Assembly (NCBI RefSeq): GCF_001043055.1
Contig: NZ_JYLF01000003.1
Coordinates: 620,001-684,000 of the forward strand
Direction of reading: 5' to 3'
DNA: 64,000 bases
From: Pseudomonas weihenstephanensis
Lineage (GTDB): Bacteria > Pseudomonadota > Gammaproteobacteria > Pseudomonadales > Pseudomonadaceae
Within the stretch, counting starts at the first letter, position 1; every line of letters starts with the position of its first letter. Positions 28,301 through 40,305 of the stretch are shown here, one piece after another. The translations under genes and the position numbers were made by a program. The notes below the pieces were generated by a model. That model searched no databases. It saw only the letters and a program-made list of their open reading frames with translations, and had not been told where the DNA came from.

Positions 28301-29286
28301 ATACGGGTCTCGGCCATCTGGTAGGCGGTTTCCAGGGCGACTTGCAGGCTGCCGGTGTCGATCTTGCCGCTGCCCGCCAGGTCCAGGGCGGTGCCATGGT
28401 CTACGGAGGTGCGGATAATCGGCAAGCCCAGGGTGATGTTGACGGCGGCGCCAAACCCTTTGTATTTCAGCACGGGCAGGCCTTGGTCGTGGTACATCGC
28501 CAGCACTGCGTCGCAGTGTTCCAGATATTTGGGGGTAAACAGAGTGTCAGCAGGCAGCGGGCCACGCAGGTCCATGCCCTCGCTGCGCAGTAGCTCCAGG
28601 GTGGGTTCAATGATGTCGATTTCTTCATGGCCCAAATGTCCGCCCTCGCCAGCGTGGGGGTTGAGCCCGCACACCAGGATGCGCGGTTGGGCGATGCCGA
28701 ATTTGTGTTGCAGGTCGGCGTGCAAAATACGCGTAACGCGCATCAGTCGCTCGGGGGTGATTGCATCGGCGACCTGACGCAGCGGCAAGTGCGTTGTTAC
28801 CAGCGCCACGCGAAGTCCGCGGGTGGCCAGCATCATCACCACTTGTTCAGTGCGGGTCAGGTCGGCGAGGAATTCGGTATGGCCGCAGAAGGGAATGCCG
28901 GCCTCATTGATCACGCCTTTGTGTACCGGGGCGGTGATCATGCCTGCAAAGTCGCCATCGAGGCAGCCTTGGGCGGCGCGAGTCAGGGTGTGCAGCACAA
29001 AGGCTGCGTTGGCCTGGTCCAGAGTGCCCGCCGTGACAGGGGCGTGCAAAGGCGTATCCCAAACATACAAACTGCCTGCTGGCGCCGGATGCTCAGGCCA
29101 GTGGCCGGGGCTGACCGGCAGCAGGGTGACAGCCACACCGAGCTGCGCGGCCCGCTCAGTGAGCAGGTCGCAGCTGGTGATGGCAATCAGGGGATGTGGC
29201 TGGTGTTGCGAGGCGAGTAGCAGGCACAGGTCTGGACCTATGCCTGCCGGTTCGCCGGGTGTCAGTGCAAAACGCGGGTTTTTCAC
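28297..29286 (-). CDS. pdxA: 4-hydroxythreonine-4-phosphate dehydrogenase PdxA
   Basis: A 329-residue metal-dependent dehydrogenase for pyridoxal phosphate synthesis: [20 protein letters not shown] at the start, [31 protein letters not shown] and [16 protein letters not shown] with the metal-binding His and Asp residues. It overlaps surA and rsmA by four bases on each side, part of the lptD-surA-pdxA-rsmA-apaG-apaH operon. Confidence 0.98.
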   Translation of the reverse strand: MKNPRFALTPGEPAGIGPDLCLLLASQHQPHPLIAITSCDLLTERAAQLGVAVTLLPVSPGHWPEHPAPAGSLYVWDTPLHAPVTAGTLDQANAAFVLHTLTRAAQGCLDGDFAGMITAPVHKGVINEAGIPFCGHTEFLADLTRTEQVVMMLATRGLRVALVTTHLPLRQVADAITPERLMRVTRILHADLQHKFGIAQPRILVCGLNPHAGEGGHLGHEEIDIIEPTLELLRSEGMDLRGPLPADTLFTPKYLEHCDAVLAMYHDQGLPVLKYKGFGAAVNITLGLPIIRTSVDHGTALDLAGSGKIDTGSLQVALETAYQMAETRI

Positions 29287-30617
29287 TGTGCTGCCTGGTC
29301 GGCGTTCTCTTGCGAGGTGGCGCCAGGCAGTTTGATCTCTACATAGGCTTCATCGCGGATCTGACGCAGCCAGGTTTGCAGCTCTTCGTCGTACTTGCGG
29401 TTACGCAGGGCGTTCATGGCCTGTTGTTCGCGTGCTTGAGACGTGCTGTCAGTGGCGCGGCGGCCAAGCACTTCCAGTACATGCCAGCCGTATTGAGTCT
29501 GAAACGGCTTGGACAGTTTGCCTTGCGGGGTATCAGCCAGGACCGCGCGGAACTCAGGCACCAGCGAATCCGGGTTAACCCAGTTCAGATCGCCGCCGTT
29601 AAGCGCCGAACCCGGATCTTCGGAGAAGGTTTTAGCCAAGGTCGCAAAATCTTCGCCCGCTTCGATACGGTCGTGGATTCTTTTGATCAGCTCTTGCGTC
29701 TGCGCTTCGGTACGGATTTCGCTTGGCTTGATCAGAATGTGGCGTACATGCACCTCGTCCACCACCACAGACTCACCGCCACGTTTGGCATTGAGTTTGA
29801 GGATGATGAAACCGCCAGGCGTGCGAATAGGCTCAGTGATCTCGCCCACCGGCATTTCACTCAATAGCCGGTCGAACGGTGGTGGCAGTTGGGCCGCTTT
29901 ACGCCAGCCCATGTCGCCGCCTTCCAGCGCAGTATCGCTGCCCGAGCGTGCGATTGCCATTTGGCCGAAGTCAGCGCCTTTTTTCAGCTGGTTGTAGATA
30001 TCAACCGCTTGTTTGTAGGCGTTCTGGATCGCTTCCGAATTCGCGCTTTCAGGCGTTGGAATCAGGATGTTGGCCAGTTGGAACTCTTCGGACATTTGCA
30101 TCTTGCCCAGATCGGACTTGAGGAAGTTTTGCACTTCCTGATCGGTCACCTGAATGCGCTCCGCCACACGGCGTTGACGCACACGGCTGATGATCATTTC
30201 GCGACGGATCTGGTCACGGGCATCTTCATACGACAGGCCATCATGAGCCAGCGCCTGACGGAACTGGTCAATGGTCATGTTGTTGCGCTGGGCAATCGTG
30301 CCTACAGCCTGGTTCAGCTCTTCATCGGTGATGCGAATGCCCGAGCGCTCGCCGATCTGCAATTGCAGGTTTTCGACGATCAGGCGCTCCAGCACTTGCT
30401 GATCCAGAACGCTGGCAGGCGGTACGCCCTGACCGCGCTTGGCGATGGTCTTCTGAACTTCCTGAACCCGCTGGTCCAGTTGGCTCTGCATGATCACGTC
30501 GTTATCGACGATGGCCACGACTTTATCCAGAGGCTGAACCGCGGCGTGAGCCGCGGTACCCAGAAACAACGCGCCCAGCACTAGCGGGCGCAGACACTCA
30601 GAAAGCTTGATCTTCAC
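29283..30617 (-). CDS. surA: periplasmic peptidyl-prolyl isomerase/chaperone SurA
   Basis: About 444 residues: signal peptide ([17 protein letters not shown]), SurA N-terminal chaperone domain ([20 protein letters not shown]), two parvulin domains (first with [20 protein letters not shown], second with [17 protein letters not shown] and [11 protein letters not shown]). It escorts outer-membrane proteins, including LptD encoded just upstream. Two GTG starts are possible (30623 or 30617); 30617 gives the family N-terminus. It overlaps lptD by about 20 bp. Confidence 0.96.
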   Translation of the reverse strand: MKIKLSECLRPLVLGALFLGTAAHAAVQPLDKVVAIVDNDVIMQSQLDQRVQEVQKTIAKRGQGVPPASVLDQQVLERLIVENLQLQIGERSGIRITDEELNQAVGTIAQRNNMTIDQFRQALAHDGLSYEDARDQIRREMIISRVRQRRVAERIQVTDQEVQNFLKSDLGKMQMSEEFQLANILIPTPESANSEAIQNAYKQAVDIYNQLKKGADFGQMAIARSGSDTALEGGDMGWRKAAQLPPPFDRLLSEMPVGEITEPIRTPGGFIILKLNAKRGGESVVVDEVHVRHILIKPSEIRTEAQTQELIKRIHDRIEAGEDFATLAKTFSEDPGSALNGGDLNWVNPDSLVPEFRAVLADTPQGKLSKPFQTQYGWHVLEVLGRRATDSTSQAREQQAMNALRNRKYDEELQTWLRQIRDEAYVEIKLPGATSQENADQAAQ

Positions 30618-33348
30618 GTTCACGATAACCTTGGATGCCTTTGTCGAGGAAGCTCTCTACTTTGGTGCCAACAACGCCACCGAGACCTTTCAGCACAATT
30701 TGAAGGAAGAGACCATGGTCGCCCTTCTCGTTTTGAGGGGCTTCTTGGGTGTATTCGTCGTTGGAGACCCAGTAACGGTTGATCAGACGAAGTTTCCAGC
30801 AGCAGTTGTCGTACTCGAAACCACCGAAGGCTTCCAGTGTACGGTTGCGGTTGTAGTCGTACTGCCAGCGGCTGATCACGTTCCACTGCGGCACGATCGG
30901 CCAGATCACCGAGAAGTCGTGCTGCTTGATCTTGTAGTAATCCTTGATGTAGCCAGGCTGGCCTGGAGACAGGTAATCGCCTCCGCCAACGGTCCACTTA
31001 CCGGTGTACTGGTCGTAGCGAACCTGGTCGTTGCGATAACGGAAGCCAGCGTTGACCACCTTGTTCGGGTTGTCTTCAGGCTGGTAGTGCATCATCGCGC
31101 TGCCAGAACGCGGGCTGCGGGTTTCCGGGTCCCAGTTGTAGTCAGCGGTTGCACGCCAGTCGCGGTTGAAGCGGTAGGCGTATTCCAGTGCATACGGGGA
31201 AACGTTGGAGGTCGCGTCTTTACGGTCGTCGGAAATGCCCGGCAACTGAACTTTGCGGTCCTTGAAGTAGTAGGCCTGGCCGACGCTGACGCGTTGGCGT
31301 TCAAAGCCGTTGTCCTCGATCCAGCGGCTGGTCAGGCCCAGCGACAGTTTGTTCTCGTCACCCACGCGGTCCGAACCGGTGAAGCGGTTGTCACGCCAAA
31401 GCGAGGAGTAGCTGAACGTGCTTTCGCTGGTGTCGAAGATTGGAATGTCGCTTTGATCGCGCTCGGGCACATACAGGTAGAACGCACGAGGCTCAAGGGT
31501 CTGACGGTAGTTGGTGCCAAACCATTGAGTGTTGCGGTCGAAGTACAGGCCGCTGTCGATACTGGCGATCGGGACGCTACGGGTTTGAGAACTATTGTAT
31601 TGCTCCCCTTTCAGCAAGGTCTGTTTGCCTTTGGTGTCCAGATCAAGATCGTACTGGGTGTACATGTACTTGAGCGATGGGGTCACGTAGCCGTAGCTCG
31701 CGGTCATCGGCAAGCTCATGCTCGGCGCAAGGTTCAGGCGCGTACCGTTTGCGCGGGCCAGGCCTGCGACACGGGTATCCAGTCGGCTAGCGACAGTGCC
31801 GTCTTCGTTGGTGTAGTCGCCGTTTTCCAAGCTGCGCTCAAAGCGAACAATCTCGGTGTCGTATTTGAAGTCCAGACCGCCCGGGTGGTACGGCAACGCA
31901 CCGTTGAAGGTGATTTGCGGCAACTTGTTGTACGGCGTGATCTGGGTAACGGTGGCCATTTGATAGGCCTGAGCGTTCAGCGTGGCGTTGTAGGTGTCAC
32001 CACGGTAGGTCACCGAACCTTGCTGGTTCACATATTCGCGGCTTTCAACACCGATCTGGTCGCTTTGCAGGTCCTGGAAGTAATACGGGTCGCTGATCTT
32101 GGTGTAGTCCACCTGCGTCAGTACGCGCGAATCCAGGCCACCCTTGTGCTGCCAGTTGAGCATGTAGCGGGTGTCTTTGTAGTCGGTCTGGTCTTTGCGC
32201 TTGTCATCCTTGTCGTTCAGATAAGCGGCACCAAACTGACCTTCGCTCGACTCGGTCAGGTAGCGGAATTCGCCTTCCATCAACAAGCCGCGCTTGGTCA
32301 TGTAACGCGGGTACAACGTGGCGTCGTAGTTCGGCGCCAGGTTGAAGTAGTACGGGGTCACGAGCATAAAGCCGGTGTCGGTGCTGCTGCTGAAGGACGG
32401 CGGCAGGAAACCGGACTGACGGCGGTCGTCGATCGGGAAATAGATGTACGGGGTGTAGAAGATCGGAATGTCTTTAACCCGCAACGTCACGTTGGTGGCC
32501 GTACCGAAGCCGGTGGCCGGGTTCAACGTGATGTTGTTGCCCTTGAGTTGCCAGGCGTTGCTGTTCGGTTCGCACGTGGTGTACGTACCATCCTTGAGGC
32601 GGATGATGGCGTTTTCACCGCGCTTGGCGTACAGCGCACTGCCGCGAATGCGCGACTTGTGCAGGATGTATTCAGCGTTGTCGACCTTGGCTGCGCCGGT
32701 GTCGAGCTGAACATCGGCGTGATCGCCGACAATCAACGCACCGTTGTCACGCAGACGGACCTTGCCGTTCAGCTCGCCCCGGTTTTCAGCCTGATACAGG
32801 CTGGCTTCGTCGGCTTCGATCTGCATGCTGCCCTGACGCATGACAACGTCACCGGCCAGCGTCGCGATCTGCTCTTCCTGCTGGTAGCGGGAAGCCTTGG
32901 CGCCGATAAAGGTCGGGGAGTCGCTTTTGCTGGTCGGGTCATTCATGCCCGGACGGATTGGCTCGATGTAAGCGCCCGAGCAATACGGGCCGGTTTCGGC
33001 CAGTTGTGCAGGGGTCAGCTTGTCGCGCTCCACCCAGTCGAGGTGACTGTAGTCGGCACTGCGCGCTTTCAGACCACGGCCTTTGGCTTCTGTCACCAAC
33101 GGGGTCTGGGCGACTTGCTCGATCGTCTCGCCACTGGCGCCGACCGATGCATCGCTGTGAACCGGGCGCGGCGGCAATTGAGCCGTCGTCGCTTTCGGTG
33201 CGCAATCCCAGCCGCCCGAAGCCGACACGGAACAGTCATACTGCTCCTCGGCAACAGCGAATGGCGCAGCTAAAGGTTGCATGGCCAGCAAACTGCCGGT
33301 TACCAGCAACGGAAATTTTTTACGAAACGCGGGGGATTTCAATGCCAT
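30598..33348 (-). CDS. lptD: LPS-assembly outer-membrane protein LptD
   Basis: A 916-residue outer-membrane barrel that inserts LPS with LptE. Features: signal peptide, Cys pair in [16 protein letters not shown], an OstA/jelly-roll domain (about 170-290, [20 protein letters not shown]), a central Cys ([13 protein letters not shown]), many amphipathic strands, and C-terminal Cys residues ([12 protein letters not shown]) for the interdomain disulfides. I chose the ATG at 33348 because the frame's upstream extension to 33480 carries no signal sequence. Heads the operon and is divergent from amgK. Confidence 0.97.
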   Translation of the reverse strand: MALKSPAFRKKFPLLVTGSLLAMQPLAAPFAVAEEQYDCSVSASGGWDCAPKATTAQLPPRPVHSDASVGASGETIEQVAQTPLVTEAKGRGLKARSADYSHLDWVERDKLTPAQLAETGPYCSGAYIEPIRPGMNDPTSKSDSPTFIGAKASRYQQEEQIATLAGDVVMRQGSMQIEADEASLYQAENRGELNGKVRLRDNGALIVGDHADVQLDTGAAKVDNAEYILHKSRIRGSALYAKRGENAIIRLKDGTYTTCEPNSNAWQLKGNNITLNPATGFGTATNVTLRVKDIPIFYTPYIYFPIDDRRQSGFLPPSFSSSTDTGFMLVTPYYFNLAPNYDATLYPRYMTKRGLLMEGEFRYLTESSEGQFGAAYLNDKDDKRKDQTDYKDTRYMLNWQHKGGLDSRVLTQVDYTKISDPYYFQDLQSDQIGVESREYVNQQGSVTYRGDTYNATLNAQAYQMATVTQITPYNKLPQITFNGALPYHPGGLDFKYDTEIVRFERSLENGDYTNEDGTVASRLDTRVAGLARANGTRLNLAPSMSLPMTASYGYVTPSLKYMYTQYDLDLDTKGKQTLLKGEQYNSSQTRSVPIASIDSGLYFDRNTQWFGTNYRQTLEPRAFYLYVPERDQSDIPIFDTSESTFSYSSLWRDNRFTGSDRVGDENKLSLGLTSRWIEDNGFERQRVSVGQAYYFKDRKVQLPGISDDRKDATSNVSPYALEYAYRFNRDWRATADYNWDPETRSPRSGSAMMHYQPEDNPNKVVNAGFRYRNDQVRYDQYTGKWTVGGGDYLSPGQPGYIKDYYKIKQHDFSVIWPIVPQWNVISRWQYDYNRNRTLEAFGGFEYDNCCWKLRLINRYWVSNDEYTQEAPQNEKGDHGLFLQIVLKGLGGVVGTKVESFLDKGIQGYREREDQAF

Positions 33349-33479
33349 CTTATTAGTCCGGGCTTCCTGCGTGCCATCAGCCCGCGGTGGGGGACCGCAC
33401 GCCTCTCGATGGTCTGGAAAAGATGCTGGATAATAAAGCATGACCCGCTTGACGGCTAGGGCCGTCGGAGACCCACGCA

Positions 33480-35173
<1,694 letters not shown>

Positions 35174-35175
35174 TT

Positions 35176-35940
35176 ATGCTGTGGCCAGGGACCCTGATCG
35201 GAGCCGGAGGTGGCTTTTTGATAGCCAGTATTCCGGGGGCCATGCTCGGTGCATTGCTGGGGCAGGCGCTGGACCGGCGCCTGCAACTGCACAGCTGGGC
35301 GCATCTGCGCGAACGGCTGGGCGGACGTGCAGTGCTGCGCAATGACGAACTGCTGTTTGTGTTGCTCGGTCGTCTGGCCAAAAGCGGTGGGCGAGTGGTG
35401 GATAAACACATTGAGCAGGCGCGCCAAGAGATGCGTTTGCTCGACATGAGCGCGCCTGCGCAGAAGCGGGCGATTGGCGCCTTCAATCGTGGCAAGTCTG
35501 GCAATGAGTCATTGCGCGGTTATTTGCGGCGCCTCAAGTCACAGCCACACGCCGCAGAAGGTGTTTTGCGCGCGTGCTGGCGGATGATCATTGCCGATGG
35601 CCGGGTCGACACCCGGGAGCGTGAATTGATTGTGCGCTGGGGGCGTTGGCTGGGTTGGACCCCGCAACAGATTCAAGCGTTGGGCGCTGATTACGAGCCT
35701 CAAAAAAGGCCGCTGGCAACGCGTGGCGGCACGTATCAAGAGTCGCTCAAGCTGTTGGGCGTCACCGACCAGAGTGATCCGGCGCAGATCAAGCGCGCCT
35801 ATCGACGTTTGCTCAGCCGTCATCACCCGGACAAGGTGGCAGGCTCCGGTGCAAGCCCCTCCCAAGTGCTTGAGGCGACCGAGACGACCCGCGAGCTGCA
35901 TCACGCTTACACGTTGATCCGCCAGCGTCGCGGGTTTTGA
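35176..35940 (+). CDS. DjlA-like TerB/J-domain membrane co-chaperone
   Basis: A 254-residue protein with one Gly-rich N-terminal membrane segment (GTLIGAGGGFLIASIPGAML), a TerB-like helical domain (about 50-160, with CWRMIIADGRVDTREREL) and a C-terminal J domain (SLKLLGVTDQSDPAQIKRAY, HHPDK). This is the DjlA architecture: a membrane-anchored DnaK partner. It follows murU by two bases. Confidence 0.92.
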   Translation: MLWPGTLIGAGGGFLIASIPGAMLGALLGQALDRRLQLHSWAHLRERLGGRAVLRNDELLFVLLGRLAKSGGRVVDKHIEQARQEMRLLDMSAPAQKRAIGAFNRGKSGNESLRGYLRRLKSQPHAAEGVLRACWRMIIADGRVDTRERELIVRWGRWLGWTPQQIQALGADYEPQKRPLATRGGTYQESLKLLGVTDQSDPAQIKRAYRRLLSRHHPDKVAGSGASPSQVLEATETTRELHHAYTLIRQRRGF

Positions 35941-35943
35941 GCG

Positions 35944-36942
35944 TTACTTATCCACAGGCTGCGGGCTGAGCCAGCCGCGAATTCGGCGAAACAACTGTTC
36001 TTGCTCGGCCTCGCGGTTGCCTGGAATCGCCGCTAACGCCACCTGTTTAAACTCTCCGCCATTCACCCGCTTGCTGGCTTGCAGCCGTTGCAGGGCCGCT
36101 TTACGCGCCATAGCGTTGTCTTTATAGAAGACGTCCAGCAAGGCGACTTTGAGCGTCGGGGTCATTTGGCTCAAGTCCGCCTGGGCCTGAGCCGGTGTCT
36201 GCGCGGCCACCATCACCAGTTTCGACACGTGCGCGGGTTGTTTTTCGGCCACATAGCGTGCCGCCCAATACGCCCCCGTGCCGTGCCCCAGCAATACGAT
36301 GCTGCGCACATTCTGCTGCTGTGCGAAGGCAATGCTTGCCTCGATACGGGCGAAGATGCGCTCGGCATCGGCGGTGTTCATCTCTTCACGCGTGGCGAGG
36401 GGCGTGACGTCCGGCGCCGGGTTTTCAGTGCCGACGCTGGCTGCCTGTTCGATAGGTTTGGCTGTGGTGCTGGCGTCTTTACTGCTACTGTCTGGCGCTT
36501 GTGGCGTAGGTAATTTCTCGGGTTCAACGGTGCGCGCCTGACTGGCTTCGCTTTGCAGGTCTGGCAAGCTCAGGCTCAGGCTGGCCCAGTTGGCGTCCGG
36601 CAGTTTGTTGCGCAGCGGGCTGATGGCCAGCGGCCAGTCAGCGGTTTCGCCTGCACCGGGCACGATAATCACTGCACCGCTGGGGTCGTTGCTGTTGGCG
36701 GGTTTCCACAGCGCAAGGAAGGTGTCCTCACCCGCTTGCAGCTGTTGCTGTTCGTGCTGCGGGAGCTGTCGTTCAAGCGCAGTCGCGTCTTCCTGGCTAC
36801 GTTCGAGCAAGGGCTGACGCTCAACAGGTTGAGGTTGTGCAGGCTCGGCAGCGGGCTGCGGCTCAGCAGCGTACACCGGTAATGCCAAGGGCAGCAGTAA
36901 CGACAGGCACAGGGCTGGCAGCGCCAGACGGTAAGAAGACAT
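35944..36942 (-). CDS. DUF3530 family periplasmic alpha/beta-hydrolase-like protein
   Basis: A 332-residue secreted protein with a signal peptide (ALCLSLLLPLALPVYAAEP), a disordered Pro/Glu/Gln linker, and an alpha/beta-hydrolase-like core (AVIIVPGAGETADWPLAISP, SIVLLGHGTGAYWAARYVAE). At the nucleophile elbow GHGTG the usual Ser is absent. A second Ala/Ser/Lys-rich insertion lies near 145-185. Same position as PA0599. Function unknown. Confidence 0.85.
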   Translation of the reverse strand: MSSYRLALPALCLSLLLPLALPVYAAEPQPAAEPAQPQPVERQPLLERSQEDATALERQLPQHEQQQLQAGEDTFLALWKPANSNDPSGAVIIVPGAGETADWPLAISPLRNKLPDANWASLSLSLPDLQSEASQARTVEPEKLPTPQAPDSSSKDASTTAKPIEQAASVGTENPAPDVTPLATREEMNTADAERIFARIEASIAFAQQQNVRSIVLLGHGTGAYWAARYVAEKQPAHVSKLVMVAAQTPAQAQADLSQMTPTLKVALLDVFYKDNAMARKAALQRLQASKRVNGGEFKQVALAAIPGNREAEQEQLFRRIRGWLSPQPVDK

Positions 36943-37016
36943 CAGTTTTTCCAGGCCAGAAGTAATCCCGGCAGCCTAAAGGGTTGATCAGTATTTGTCA
37001 GGGGGTGAGCGTTCAG

Positions 37017-39410
37017 ATGACACGTTTTTGCTATCTGTTGGTTATCGGCTGGTTCTGGCTGCCCTTGATGAGCCATGCAGCGCCCGTGCCTGCGGCGCAG
37101 TTGAGCGTTGAGCAACAACACTGGCTGGCGCAGCACCCGCAGTTGCGGGTCGGCCTGGTGCTGCAAGCGCCCTACGCTAAATTTGATCAGCGTTTGCAGC
37201 AGCTCTCCGGGGCCAATGTGGAGCTGATGAAGTGGCTGGCGCAGGCGTTGAACGTTGAGTTGCGCTGGCGCAATTATCCGGATCTGGCGCACCTTGAAGC
37301 AGCGGCCCGCGCCGGGGAGATTGATCTGGTGCCGGGCCTGACCCAAACACCGGCAGGGTTGCGCCTGTGGCTGTTTTCCGACCCGTATATGCGGGTGCCG
37401 CAGTTGGTGGTAGGCGAGCGCAACGGCAACGGAGCGGTCGATCTGGAGCGGCTCGACAGCCAGATTCGCGTGGCGGTGCGCATGCCCAGTGCGACGGCGG
37501 ATTTTTTACGCAGCAGCTACCCGGGACTCAATTTGCAAGGCGTGCCGCTGGAGCGTCAGGCGTTGCAATTGTTGCTCAGCCAGCAAGCGACCTATGCTGT
37601 GATTGATGAAGCGCAACTCAGTCGCTTGTCAGTTGAGCCGGAGTTCGCCGGGTTAGCGGTGGTGGGCGATATCGGTTTGCCGCAATTGTTACGCGTGGCG
37701 ACCCGACGCGATTGGCCGCAGCTGGCCGGGATCGTCGAACGCGGGCTGCATGCGATACCGGCACGCGACATGGAGCAACTGCATGCCCGCTGGTTGCAGC
37801 CCAAATACCCCCACCTGGGCCCTTCGCCCGGCTTTTGGCAAAACCTGAGCCTGTTGATCGGTGCATTGTTGTTGGCGTGCATGGCGATTGTGTACTGGCA
37901 GCGGCGTCAGCAAACCGCGCTGGAACGGGCGCTGCTCAATGCTCGCGAAGACATCGCGCTGCGTGTCGCGAGCGCCGAAGCGTTGCGCCTGACCCAGTTT
38001 TCGATCGACCAAAGCCCGGTCGGCATTCTGTGGGTCAATTGGGACAGTCACGTGCGCTATGCCAATCAGGCCGCCGAGCACATGCTCGGGTGTGCGCCGG
38101 GTGCGGTCCTTGAGCGACCCTTGAGTGATTTTGAACCGGGGCTGACGATGGACCGCTGGCTCGGTTTGTGGAAGCGCGCACGGGCCAGTGAAGACGGCGC
38201 GCAGCGCTTTGAAAGCCAATGTGTGCGTGCCGACGGCAGCACGTTTCCGGCGGACATTACCCTCAGCTTTCTGCGCTTTCAGGCGGCGGAGTACTTGGTC
38301 GTGTACCTCAATGACATCACTGAACGCCGTCGCGTGCAGGCCGCGCTGCAAGAGAGTGATGCGCGCTTGCAAGGCATCGCGGCCAATGTGCCGGGGCTGG
38401 TGTTTCGTCTGGAGCGCTCACTGCTTACGGGTGAGTTGGACTTCCCCTACATCAGTGAAGGCAGTGAGAGTTTGGCCGGCTTCTCGCCCGCGACGTTACG
38501 TAAACGCGAAGTCGGTTTGCGCAGCCTGGTACATCCCGACGACAAGGCGGATTACCACCGCGTGCAGGACTTGGCGCTGGACAGCGACAGCGACTGGGCG
38601 TGGCAAGGTCGCATCGTTACGCGCGATGGTCAGCAGCGCTGGGCCGAGATCAAGGCCATCACCCGGCGGCTGGGCGATGGCACCGTGGTGTGGGACGGCA
38701 TTGTGTGGGATATCAGCGAAAGCAAGCGCATTGAACTGGAACTCGACAGCTCGCGTGGGCAATTGCGTGAACTGTCGGCGCACCTTGAGAGTGTGCGTGA
38801 AGAAGAAAAAGCACGTATCGCCCGCGAAGTGCACGACGAGCTGGGGCAGATGTTGACCGTGCTCAAACTCGAAACGTCCATGTGTGAGCTGGCGTATGCC
38901 GACCTCGACCCCGGCCTGCGCGAACGCCTGAACAGTATGAAAAAGCTCATCGCTCAGCTGTTTCAGTTGGTGCGTGATGTGGCCACGGCCTTGCGCCCGC
39001 CCATTCTGGACGCGGGCATCAGTTCTGCCATCGAATGGCAGGCGCAGCGCTTTGAAGCGCGTACGCAAATTCCGTGTCTGGTGCAGGTGCCTGAACATTT
39101 ACCGCCGTTGAGTGCTGCCAAGGAAGTAGGTCTGTTCCGGATTTTGCAGGAGGCGCTGACCAACGTGATGCGCCATGCTCAGGCGCAAACCGTTGAGTTG
39201 ACCTTAAGCATTGAACAACAATCGCTGTGCCTGACCATCAGCGATGATGGCCTGGGGTTTGTTCCCGCCACCGGCAGGCCAACCTCTTTCGGGTTGGTGG
39301 GCATGCGCGAACGCGTATTGATGTTGGGGGGTACGCTGTCGCTGCACAGTGTGCCGGGCGAAGGCACCACCCTGAATGTGCGGGTGCCGCTGGTTCAGCC
39401 GTCGAAATGA
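37017..39410 (+). CDS. agtS: sensor histidine kinase AgtS-like (SBP-PAS-HisKA_3)
   Basis: A 797-residue hybrid receptor: signal peptide (to about 24), periplasmic solute-binding domain (30-265), transmembrane helix (SLLIGALLLACMAIVYW), two PAS/PAC modules, HisKA_3 phosphoacceptor (EEEKARIAREVHDELGQMLT) and ATPase (LQEALTNVMRHAQA, ISDDGLGF, GLVGMRERVL). In P. aeruginosa the orthologous AgtS senses GABA/peptidoglycan-type signals and drives the adjacent transporter. The ATG at 37017 gives a good signal peptide. Followed by its regulator after 19 bp. Confidence 0.88.
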   Translation: MTRFCYLLVIGWFWLPLMSHAAPVPAAQLSVEQQHWLAQHPQLRVGLVLQAPYAKFDQRLQQLSGANVELMKWLAQALNVELRWRNYPDLAHLEAAARAGEIDLVPGLTQTPAGLRLWLFSDPYMRVPQLVVGERNGNGAVDLERLDSQIRVAVRMPSATADFLRSSYPGLNLQGVPLERQALQLLLSQQATYAVIDEAQLSRLSVEPEFAGLAVVGDIGLPQLLRVATRRDWPQLAGIVERGLHAIPARDMEQLHARWLQPKYPHLGPSPGFWQNLSLLIGALLLACMAIVYWQRRQQTALERALLNAREDIALRVASAEALRLTQFSIDQSPVGILWVNWDSHVRYANQAAEHMLGCAPGAVLERPLSDFEPGLTMDRWLGLWKRARASEDGAQRFESQCVRADGSTFPADITLSFLRFQAAEYLVVYLNDITERRRVQAALQESDARLQGIAANVPGLVFRLERSLLTGELDFPYISEGSESLAGFSPATLRKREVGLRSLVHPDDKADYHRVQDLALDSDSDWAWQGRIVTRDGQQRWAEIKAITRRLGDGTVVWDGIVWDISESKRIELELDSSRGQLRELSAHLESVREEEKARIAREVHDELGQMLTVLKLETSMCELAYADLDPGLRERLNSMKKLIAQLFQLVRDVATALRPPILDAGISSAIEWQAQRFEARTQIPCLVQVPEHLPPLSAAKEVGLFRILQEALTNVMRHAQAQTVELTLSIEQQSLCLTISDDGLGFVPATGRPTSFGLVGMRERVLMLGGTLSLHSVPGEGTTLNVRVPLVQPSK

Positions 39411-39429
39411 CCTTGATGAGGAAATACCT

Positions 39430-40059
39430 GTGATTCGTGTACTGGTAGCGGAAGACCACACCATCGTGCGTGAAGGCATCAAGCAATTGATTGGCCTGGC
39501 CAAGGACTTGCTGGTAGTGGGGGAGGCGAGCAATGGCGAGCAACTGCTGGAAACCTTGCGTCATGTGCCGTGCGAAGTGGTGCTGCTGGATATTTCGATG
39601 CCCGGTGTCAACGGCCTGGAAGCGATCCCGCGGATACGAGCCTTGAACAACCCCCCCGCGATTTTGGTGTTATCGATGCACGACGAAGCGCAGATGGCGG
39701 CGCGGGCGTTGAAATTTGGTGCGGCGGGGTATGCGACCAAGGACAGCGATCCGGCGTTGCTGCTCACGGCGATTCGCAAAGTGGCGGCAGGGGGGCGTTA
39801 CATTGACCCGGAGTTGGCGGATCGCATGGTGTTTGAAGTGGGCCTGACTGATTCGCGGCCGTTACATGCGTCGTTGTCGGAGCGAGAGTTTTCTGTATTC
39901 GAGCGCCTGGCGCAGGGCGTAAACGTGAATGACATCGCGCAGCAGCTGGCCTTGAGCAGCAAGACCATCAGCACGCACAAGGCGCGCTTGATGCAAAAAC
40001 TCAACGTCACCTCGCTGGCGGAGTTGGTGAAGTACGCGATGGAACACAAGCTGGTGTGA
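39430..40059 (+). CDS. agtR: NarL/FixJ-family response regulator AgtR-like
   Basis: A 209-residue regulator with receiver domain (VIRVLVAEDHTIVREGIKQL, phosphoacceptor in VVLLDISMPGVNG, Lys in ATKDSDPAL) and a LuxR-type HTH (LSEREFSVFERLAQGV, SSKTISTHKARLMQKLNV). GTG start at 39430 after GAGGAAA. Partner of the sensor just upstream and likely activator of agtABCD, whose upstream region has a 16-bp palindrome. Confidence 0.9.
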   Translation: MIRVLVAEDHTIVREGIKQLIGLAKDLLVVGEASNGEQLLETLRHVPCEVVLLDISMPGVNGLEAIPRIRALNNPPAILVLSMHDEAQMAARALKFGAAGYATKDSDPALLLTAIRKVAAGGRYIDPELADRMVFEVGLTDSRPLHASLSEREFSVFERLAQGVNVNDIAQQLALSSKTISTHKARLMQKLNVTSLAELVKYAMEHKLV

Positions 40060-40181
40060 AATACCCAAACGCAACGGCAGCGACTACCGAGTGGGGCGTG
40101 TCTGATTACGACAGTTTTGTATCATTGATTTGCCATCGTGCTTGGCCGTAAGCGTTCCACTGTCTTAAACGCGACGTCTGT

Positions 40182-40197
40182 GTAGGGCACGCCCTAC
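40182..40197. promoter_or_regulatory. 16-bp palindrome upstream of agtA
   Basis: GTAGGGCACGCCCTAC is an almost perfect inverted repeat (7-bp arms) 110 bp before the agtA start, in the 246-bp agtR-agtA gap. It is a plausible dimer site for the neighbouring LuxR-type regulator. No clear sigma-54 site was found. Confidence 0.5.
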
Positions 40198-40305
40198 CCC
40201 TAATCTTCCAACTGCCTCATGTGAATCTCTCCTGCGCCCCGATTTCTGCGGGTTGGCGCCTTCTTTAGTCTTGGGCTACAGCAGTCCAAAACAAAAGGTG
40301 TGGCT

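Noticed and set aside
30607..33273. 888-codon open frame on the strand opposite lptD
   Set aside because: It has no family signatures and is a by-product of GC-biased codon use in lptD; lptD itself is unmistakable.
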